A stretch of DNA of 35,723 bases from Chromatiales bacterium (lineage in GTDB: Bacteria > Pseudomonadota > Gammaproteobacteria > Steroidobacterales > GCA-2729495), in assembly GCA_020831895.1 (NCBI GenBank), contig JAFIFS010000011.1, positions 1 to 35,723 of the forward strand. The letters run 5' to 3'. Made by a program: the position numbers and the translations under genes. The notes beneath the pieces were generated by a model. That model was not told where the DNA came from, did no database searches, and worked only from the letters and a program-made list of their open reading frames with translations. Below, piece after piece: positions 30,718-35,723 of the stretch; the stretch's first letter is position 1, and each line of letters begins with the position of its first letter.

Positions 30718-33306
30718 TCAGGACTTCGCGTCCCGGCGCAGCGCCGACTCCAGCTTCTTGGTCTCGGTGATATCGACCAGCGTGATCACCACGCCGTCGA
30801 TCACGTTGTCCAGGCGGCGATAGGGCATGATGCGCACCGAGAACCAGCGCCCGTCCGTGGCCAGGATCTGCTTCTCCGTGAACTTCAGGGTGCGCAGTGT
30901 CTCCAGTGCGTCTTCGTGCAGTTCCGGGTACTCGAGGCTGCTGGTGAGGTCGCTGAGCGGCCGGCCGACATCGCTTTCGCGCAGGTTGATGATCTTTGCG
31001 GCGCGGTCGGTGTAGCGCCGGACGTTGAGGTCCTGGTCCAGGAAGAGGATCGCGATCTCGATGCTGTTCAGCAGGTTGTGCATGTCGCTCTGTGCCAGCG
31101 CGAGGTCGTCCAGCCGGGTCTGCAGCTCGGCATTGATGGTCTGCAGTTCCTCGTTCATCGACTGCATTTCCTCTTTCGAGGTGGTCAGTTCCTCGTTGGT
31201 GGACTGTAGTTCCTCGTTGGTGGACTGCATTTCTTCGTTGGCCGACTGCAGTTCCTCCCTGGTTTCGCGTGCCTCGTCGCTCAGGGCCTGGATCTCTTCG
31301 CGGTAGCGCTGGATCTCCTCGGCGTGGGCGGCGTCGACGGCTGTCCTGGTCCGGCGCGGGCGTCGCCCGGTGGGTGCAGGTGGCAGGTCGCGGAACACGA
31401 CCATCGTCATGCCCTTGAGCGCCGCGGGTTCGCGCAGGACCTGCACCGTGACATCGATACGGCCACTGCCGCCCTGTGCCGCCAGCTCCAGTCCATGCAG
31501 CTGCACTGGCTCCGCCTGCTCGGCGGCCCGCCTCAGCGCGGCGGCAATCGGCCCGCGGAGCGTGTCGCGCACCATGGCATGGAAGTTCCAGTTGGCGTGG
31601 CCGGCCGCGGGTTCCAGGTACTTGCCGGTGTGCCCGCTGATATAGACGATGTCGGCATCCCGGTTGAGCAGCACCGCGGCCGGCGCGAACTCCTGGAGCA
31701 GAATCCTGTCGGCAGTGGCCTTGAGGTTCTTCCCGTAGGACTCTGCATCGACATGGCTGCGGGGCACGGCGGGCTCCTTGCTCAACGGGGTCAGCGGCGG
31801 GAACGAGCGTACCAGCATATCGGGGCCGCCAGGCACCATCTGGTCCTGGCGGGCGAATATCCGCAGCTTGGGCTGCAGGGGCATGAAGAGCTGGGTGAAC
31901 GGCCCGATGGTCTCGGAACTGCCGAGCAGCAGCAGGCCGCCCGGCCGCAGGCTGTAGTGGAACAGCGGCAGCAGCCGCTGCTGCAGGCGCCGGTCGAAGT
32001 AGATCAGCAGGTTCCGGCAGGTGACCAGGTCGAGACGCGTGAACGGCGGATCGAGCACGACATCATGGCGGGCGAACAGCACCATCTGGCGAATGTCCTC
32101 GATGACCCGGTACCCGGACTCGCATTCGGTGAAGAACCGGGCCAGCCGGGCCGGCGGCATGCTCTCGCTGATCGATGCCGGATACTGGCCGCGGCGTGCC
32201 CTGGCGATGGCGTCGGTGCTGAGGTCAGAAGCGAAGACCTGCAGGGTGACCGGATCTGGCTGTGGCAGCCGTTCCAGCGCCTCGCAGAATGCGATGGCCA
32301 GGGAGTAGGCCTCCTCGCCGGTTGAGCAGCCCACCACCCAGGCACGCAGCGCAGTCGCCTTGCCACGCCGCTCCAGCAAGGCGGGCAGGGCGACCTCGGC
32401 CAGGTAATCCCAGACCGGCGGATCGCGGAAGAAGCTGGTGACGCCGATCAGCAGCTCGTTGAAGAGCAGGGTGACCTCCTGCGGGTTCTGCTGCAGGAAG
32501 GCGGCGTACCGGGCGAGGTCAGGCAGGCGGTGGATCGCCATGCGTCGCTCGATCCGGCGATGCAGGGTGCTGCGCTTGTAGAGCGAGAAGTCATGCCGGG
32601 TCTGCTGCTGCAGCAGTTGCAGGACCTGCTGCAGCGGTCCCGATGGCGCCGCGGGCGGCTCTGCCTCACGGGCGCCGCGGTCCGGCTGGCGAGCCTTGTG
32701 GATGCAGTCCAGGATGCGCGCCGGCAGCGCCTCGGCCGGGCCGATGATGTCAGCACAGCCCGTAGCGATGGCGCTGGCTGGCATCGAGTCGAACTGGGCA
32801 GTGGCCGGATCCTGGACCACGACCAGTCCACCGACCGCCTTGATCGCCTGCAGGCCCAGCGTCCCGTCGGCACCCATGCCCGAGAGGATCACCGCGATGG
32901 CCTGGTCGCCCCGGGCACTGGCCAGCGAGGAAAAAAGGATGTCGACGGGCAGCCGCCGGCCACGCGGCTCGGCCGGTTCCGTCAGGCGAAGCGTGCCATT
33001 GATGACACTGAGCTCTGTGTTGGGTGGAATCACGTACACGCAGTCAGGCTCGATGCGCATGTGCTGCCGGGCCTCATGCACCGGCACACCGGTAATCCGC
33101 TGCAGCAGCTCGGGCAGCAGTGCCTTCTGGGTAGGGTCGAGATGCTGGACAACGACGTAAGCCAGCCCGCTGTCGGGCGGGACCTGGCCGAAAAACTGTT
33201 CCAGCGCAGTCAGCCCGCCAGCCGAGGCACCGATGGCCACGATGCGCGTGGCCTCGCGGAGCCGGGGCTGGCGGTCAGTCACCCTTGGCCGGGTCGGGCG
33301 GGGCAA
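30718..33306 (-). CDS. CheB-CheR fusion with signalling helix and PAS domain
   Basis: 862 residues. 1-195: CheB methylesterase with triad Ser28 (GASAGG), His55 (VQHLDP), Asp147 (SGMGADG), but no receiver domain. About 220-490: CheR methyltransferase (RHDFSLYKRSTLHRRIERRM; WVVGCSTGEEAYSLAI for SAM binding; DLVTCRNLLIYFD). Then a PAS-like part, a heptad-repeat helix (EELQSANEEMQSTNEELQSTNEELTT region, about 660-730) and a C-terminal PAS (IEIAILFLDQDLNVRRYTDRA) ending the protein. Unlike many relatives it has no histidine kinase. It likely controls carboxyl methylation in a two-component-like pathway. It overlaps the upstream PAS gene by 32 bases. Confidence 0.93.
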   Translation of the reverse strand: MPRPTRPRVTDRQPRLREATRIVAIGASAGGLTALEQFFGQVPPDSGLAYVVVQHLDPTQKALLPELLQRITGVPVHEARQHMRIEPDCVYVIPPNTELSVINGTLRLTEPAEPRGRRLPVDILFSSLASARGDQAIAVILSGMGADGTLGLQAIKAVGGLVVVQDPATAQFDSMPASAIATGCADIIGPAEALPARILDCIHKARQPDRGAREAEPPAAPSGPLQQVLQLLQQQTRHDFSLYKRSTLHRRIERRMAIHRLPDLARYAAFLQQNPQEVTLLFNELLIGVTSFFRDPPVWDYLAEVALPALLERRGKATALRAWVVGCSTGEEAYSLAIAFCEALERLPQPDPVTLQVFASDLSTDAIARARRGQYPASISESMPPARLARFFTECESGYRVIEDIRQMVLFARHDVVLDPPFTRLDLVTCRNLLIYFDRRLQQRLLPLFHYSLRPGGLLLLGSSETIGPFTQLFMPLQPKLRIFARQDQMVPGGPDMLVRSFPPLTPLSKEPAVPRSHVDAESYGKNLKATADRILLQEFAPAAVLLNRDADIVYISGHTGKYLEPAAGHANWNFHAMVRDTLRGPIAAALRRAAEQAEPVQLHGLELAAQGGSGRIDVTVQVLREPAALKGMTMVVFRDLPPAPTGRRPRRTRTAVDAAHAEEIQRYREEIQALSDEARETREELQSANEEMQSTNEELQSTNEELTTSKEEMQSMNEELQTINAELQTRLDDLALAQSDMHNLLNSIEIAILFLDQDLNVRRYTDRAAKIINLRESDVGRPLSDLTSSLEYPELHEDALETLRTLKFTEKQILATDGRWFSVRIMPYRRLDNVIDGVVITLVDITETKKLESALRRDAKS

Positions 33307-33886
33307 GGATCATCAGCACGGCTGCGGCCTGCGGCGAATAACTGGCCGAGACCCGGAACGGGGGCTGGCCGGTATCTGCCAGGCTGGCTGGCTGCAGTTC
33401 CCGGCTTGCGGTTGGACTGCCGTTGCGCAGGTCCTCAAGCAGCGTTGCCAGTCCTGGCCTGGATTGTGGCGCGACGAGGCTTTCGAGTGGGCGACCCTCC
33501 ACCGCTGTCTGCCCGATGCCAAGCAGGGTGACCGCTGCCGCATTGGCCTCGATCACCTGCCCGTCGAGGCTGACGACCAGGCAGCCGACCGGCGCGGACT
33601 CGAAGAATGCGCGGTAGCGGGCCAGGCCTTGGGCGAGGTCGAGCTCGTTGGCCTCGAACTGCCCATGCTGGAGGTCCAGCTCAACCTGGTGGACCTGCAG
33701 TTCATGCAGCAGCTTGAGGGCATCAGCCGCGCTGTCGGGTGAGCCGGCCAGCCGGTGGAGCAGGGCGAGTGCATCAACGCTGATCGCGCTGCCCCGGGCA
33801 GGGGGCGCCGCGCCATGCATGATCAGGCCTTCAGCATCAGCGCGCAGGCGCGCTGGATGTCCCGCTCCGGTGGTAGGTGTCGACAT
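33275..33886 (-). CDS. PAS-domain protein coupled to CheB-CheR
   Basis: 203 residues. An N-terminal helical stretch with paired helices (DALKLLHELQVHQVELDLQHGQFEANELDLAQGLARYRAFFESAPVG) resembles the dimerisation helix found before PAS sensors; the PAS core is GCLVVSLDGQVIEANAAAVTLLGIGQTAVEGRPLESLV. It has no output domain. Overlap of 32 bases with the CheB-CheR start implies coupled translation and a shared complex in which this protein may be a sensor. Ligand unknown. Confidence 0.85.
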   Translation of the reverse strand: MSTPTTGAGHPARLRADAEGLIMHGAAPPARGSAISVDALALLHRLAGSPDSAADALKLLHELQVHQVELDLQHGQFEANELDLAQGLARYRAFFESAPVGCLVVSLDGQVIEANAAAVTLLGIGQTAVEGRPLESLVAPQSRPGLATLLEDLRNGSPTASRELQPASLADTGQPPFRVSASYSPQAAAVLMILAPPDPAKGD

Positions 33887-33965
33887 GAAGCCTCCATGCA
33901 GCTTGGTGCGATCCGCTGCTGATACTAACCCCGGGGAGTGTAGCCTGACGATGAGCTGCCTTCTA

Positions 33966-34124
33966 TCACAGCCGCCCGGTCAGCAGCAGGATAAGTACGA
34001 CAATCAGGATCACGCCGATCACGCCACCGGGTGCATAGCCCCAGCTCTGGCTGTGAGGCCAGCTGGGCAGCGCGCCGACGAGCAGCAGGATCAGCACGAT
34101 CAGCAGAATGGTTCCGAGGCTCAT
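33966..34124 (-). CDS. DUF3309 two-span mini membrane protein
   Basis: 52 residues from MSLGTILLIVLILLLVGALP (ATG 34124; GGAG 7 bases upstream suits this better than the ATG at 34130). Two hydrophobic helices flank the conserved PSWPHSQSWGYAPGG loop, the DUF3309 hallmark. Function unknown; members are often next to stress-type regulators. It lies between the PAS gene and the Crp/Fnr gene on the same strand. Confidence 0.9.
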   Translation of the reverse strand: MSLGTILLIVLILLLVGALPSWPHSQSWGYAPGGVIGVILIVVLILLLTGRL

Positions 34125-34157
34125 CGTCATGCTCCATTTCCGGAAAGCACGTCGACG

Positions 34158-34919
34158 TTAATCCCTGGAGTGGTCGCCTTTCTGTGCGCTGGCGTACCCT
34201 TGAGCACGGCGGGGCGGCCCCTGGAGACGATCGGTCTCGCGCCTGACCACGGCATAGCACTCGCAGGCCAGCTGCTCGAGCCGCGGGCGGTCAAGTACCG
34301 TGATGTGCCCGCGGTGATAGTCGATGACGCCGAGTTCCTTGAGCTTGCCGGCAGCCTCGGTGACGCCTTCCCGGCGCACGCCCAGCATGTTGGCGATCAG
34401 CTCCTGGGTCATGTTCAGGCGGTTGCCTGGCAGCCGGTCCAGTGACAGCAGCAGCCAGCGGCACAGCTGCTGGTCGATGCTGTGATGCCGGTTGCACACG
34501 GCGGTCTGCGCCATCTGGGTGATCAGTGCCTGGGTGTAGCGCAGTACCAGCATGCGCAACTCCGTATGCTGGTTGAACTCCGCTTTCAGCAGCGGCGCCG
34601 GCAGGCGGAAGGCCTGCCCGCTGCTCTGGACGACGGCCCGGCTCGGCGTGCTCTCGCCCCCCATGAATACCGCTATGCCGACCAGCCCCTCGCTGCCGAC
34701 TACCGAGATCTCGGCCGAGGCCCCGTTTTCCATGACGTAAAGGAGCGAGACGATGGCATCGATCGGGAAATAGGCATGGGTGAGCTTGTCACCGCCCTCA
34801 TAGATGACATCACCCAGCTTCAGGTGAACGGACTTGAGCGCCGGGAACAACCGTTCCTGTGCCTCAGTCGGCAGTGCGGCCAGCAGGTAGTTCAGCTCCG
34901 GTGCGGCAGCTGGTGTCAT
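34158..34919 (-). CDS. Crp/Fnr-family transcription regulator
   Basis: 253 residues from MTPAAAPELNYLLAALP (ATG 34919, preceded by GGAAGGG at fitting distance); an in-frame start at 35045 adds 42 poorly conserved residues. Residues about 8-125 form a cyclic-nucleotide-type sensor barrel (LKLGDVIYEGGDKLTHAYFPIDAIVSLLYVM); no Fnr-type Cys cluster is evident. Residues about 155-215 form the winged helix (LNMTQELIANMLGVRREGVTEAAGKLKELGVIDYHRG). The effector is unknown. It may control the adjacent DUF3309 gene and the chemosensory genes. Confidence 0.9.
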   Translation of the reverse strand: MTPAAAPELNYLLAALPTEAQERLFPALKSVHLKLGDVIYEGGDKLTHAYFPIDAIVSLLYVMENGASAEISVVGSEGLVGIAVFMGGESTPSRAVVQSSGQAFRLPAPLLKAEFNQHTELRMLVLRYTQALITQMAQTAVCNRHHSIDQQLCRWLLLSLDRLPGNRLNMTQELIANMLGVRREGVTEAAGKLKELGVIDYHRGHITVLDRPRLEQLACECYAVVRRETDRLQGPPRRAQGYASAQKGDHSRD

Positions 34920-35113
34920 TCGGCCCTTCCCTTGCTCCAATGTGGGCCGTGATCCCCGGGTGACGGGGTCCATCAGCAGGACCGGCTGCCCCCCAGGCAG
35001 CGCGGATGCGTGTCGTGACTGATCCGAGTATCGGGCAGAGCTCATGGCGATTCAACAGTGCAGGCCTGTCCCGGGCCAGGCATTCGCAGGCAGGCAGACA
35101 GGCTGGCGAGGCC

Positions 35114-35314
35114 TCATAACTGGAAGCCGCCGGCGCCCAGCAGGCCGATCAAGCCGACGATGATCAGGTAGACCGCAACGATGGTACTGAGCAGCCGCGG
35201 TACAACGAGGATCAGGATGCCCGCGAGCAGGGCCACCAGTGGCTGAGCACGAGTGAAAGGTTCACGATGGGTTGTCTCCCTGGGCAGAAGTGGCAGGGGT
35301 TGCGGCAGTAACAT
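35114..35314 (-). CDS. DUF3096 small membrane protein
   Basis: 66 residues from ATG 35314; family members are usually ~50 residues, beginning near QPLVALLAGILILVVPRLLSTIVAVYLIIVGLIGLLG, the diagnostic two-helix hairpin. No in-frame ATG lies closer to that block, so the start is uncertain. It overlaps the 3' end of the fragment gene upstream by 53 bases if the 35314 start is right. Function unknown. Confidence 0.7.
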   Translation of the reverse strand: MLLPQPLPLLPRETTHREPFTRAQPLVALLAGILILVVPRLLSTIVAVYLIIVGLIGLLGAGGFQL

Positions 35315-35494
35315 GTCTCACCAGCAGTGCCCTCAGCAGGGCGCCGCCGCCACTCATTGCATTCAGCATCCTGAGCAGGGAGTCGCCACGGCGACGCGTG
35401 GCCTGCTCGAGCAGCACGCCGAGGCCTGCTGCCGCCAGCAGGGCGCGGGGTGAGGCTATCGTAGTGCGCAGCCGGCGCTGGAGTGCAGTGGCAT
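35262..35494 (-). pseudogene. Fragment of small helical protein cut by IS3 element
   Basis: Open frame ending at 35262 whose last ~75 codons read ATALQRRLRTTIASPRALLAAAGLGVLLEQATRRRGDSLLRM..., consistent with a small membrane-associated protein with one hydrophobic helix. No start codon or ribosome site is visible inside it; the frame runs into the IS3 end at about 35495. I infer that the 5' part was separated by the IS insertion. Family not recognised. Confidence 0.45.
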
Positions 35495-35723
35495 TGACCT
35501 GAGTATGGAACTTGTAGCCAATCAGGCGGTGAGTCCGGGGTGGATGGTATCGGGTTCCGACCAGTTCCGGCGAACGGTCGCCGGGGGTTTGTAGCTGTGG
35601 GCGCTGTGCGGTCGCTGCTCGTTGTAGAACTGCCGCCAGCGTTCGATCAGCACCTTCGCCTCGGCACGGCTGCGGAACCACTCCCGGTTCAGCAGCTCGT
35701 CCCGCAGCTTGCCGTTGAAGCTT
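35495..35723 (-). mobile_element. IS3-family insertion sequence, right end
   Basis: TGACCTGAGTATGG at 35495 onward is a plausible IS3-type terminal inverted repeat reading inward, followed by the transposase 3' end. Only one end is inside the window, so target duplication and full length cannot be checked. Confidence 0.55.
35522..35723 (-). CDS. IS3-family transposase (OrfB, integrase core), 5' end outside window
   Basis: The minus frame entering at the window edge reads SFNGKLRDELLNREWFRSRAEAKV, IERWRQFYNEQRPHSAHSYKPPATV and ends TIHPGLTA before the stop at 35522-35524. The SFNGKxRDE and YNxxRPHS blocks are diagnostic of the C-terminal part of the DDE integrase core in IS3-family OrfB; the last acidic residue of the triad is the Glu in RDE. 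About 66 residues are visible. Confidence 0.92.
   Translation of the reverse strand, partial: SFNGKLRDELLNREWFRSRAEAKVLIERWRQFYNEQRPHSAHSYKPPATVRRNWSEPDTIHPGLTA

Overview
This 35.7-kb window is GC-rich, densely coded bacterial DNA. Siroheme sulfite reductase, SlyX, a PA2778/PA2779-type pair, the Anbu cluster, OmpA/DUF4398 lipoproteins, DUF3309/DUF3096 mini-proteins and a PEP-CTERM-like tail point to a Gram-negative proteobacterium, most likely a gammaproteobacterium. That placement is inference; no rRNA or tRNA gene was seen.

Layout. (1) 1-8652, housekeeping and envelope: 3'-cut sulfite reductase with DUF2849, PA2779/PA2778 proteins, an ABC exporter coupled to a zinc-ribbon protein, DUF2189 membrane protein, SlyX, an MFS transporter and a DUF6491 lipoprotein. 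(2) 8649-15547: an MJ1255-type glycosyltransferase, a GNAT-nitrilase fusion, then ATP-grasp, alpha-E, zinc metallopeptidase and the proteasome-like peptidase Anbu. The last four form the classic but functionally unresolved Anbu neighbourhood. (3) 15626-20326, a decaying region: two ~290-bp direct repeats, probably 3' ends of an IS91-like element, sit at the broken ends of a TGS-GTPase gene and a DegQ/MucD-type protease gene. Between and beyond them are a Q/K-rich mini-protein, a frameshifted NDUFA9-like gene and an FhaC/ShlB pseudogene. (4) 20555-24791, envelope genes: SYLF lipoprotein-like protein, a class D-like sortase followed at once by a secreted protein ending in LPTTAG-TM-basic tail, an M48 peptidase/sigma-factor fusion pseudogene, DUF4398 lipoprotein, OmpA-like protein. 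(5) 24874-25665: diguanylate cyclase. (6) 25928-30690, accessory island: truncated PEP-CTERM tail, 31-bp perfect palindrome, PIN toxin-antitoxin pair, broken RelE-type toxin with intact antitoxin, HigB-HigA fusion, SRAP protein and Fic protein. A degenerate ~50-bp direct repeat lies at each edge. (7) 30718-35723: CheB-CheR-PAS fusion with overlapping PAS protein, DUF3309, Crp/Fnr regulator, DUF3096, and an IS3 transposase that appears to interrupt a small gene and runs off the window.

The strongest candidates for poorly described biology are the Anbu cluster with its flanking GNAT-nitrilase, and the Gram-negative sortase with its adjacent LPTTAG substrate. The repeats and fusion pseudogenes show active genome erosion and rearrangement. 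Function statements rest on motif recognition by eye; no database search was run.
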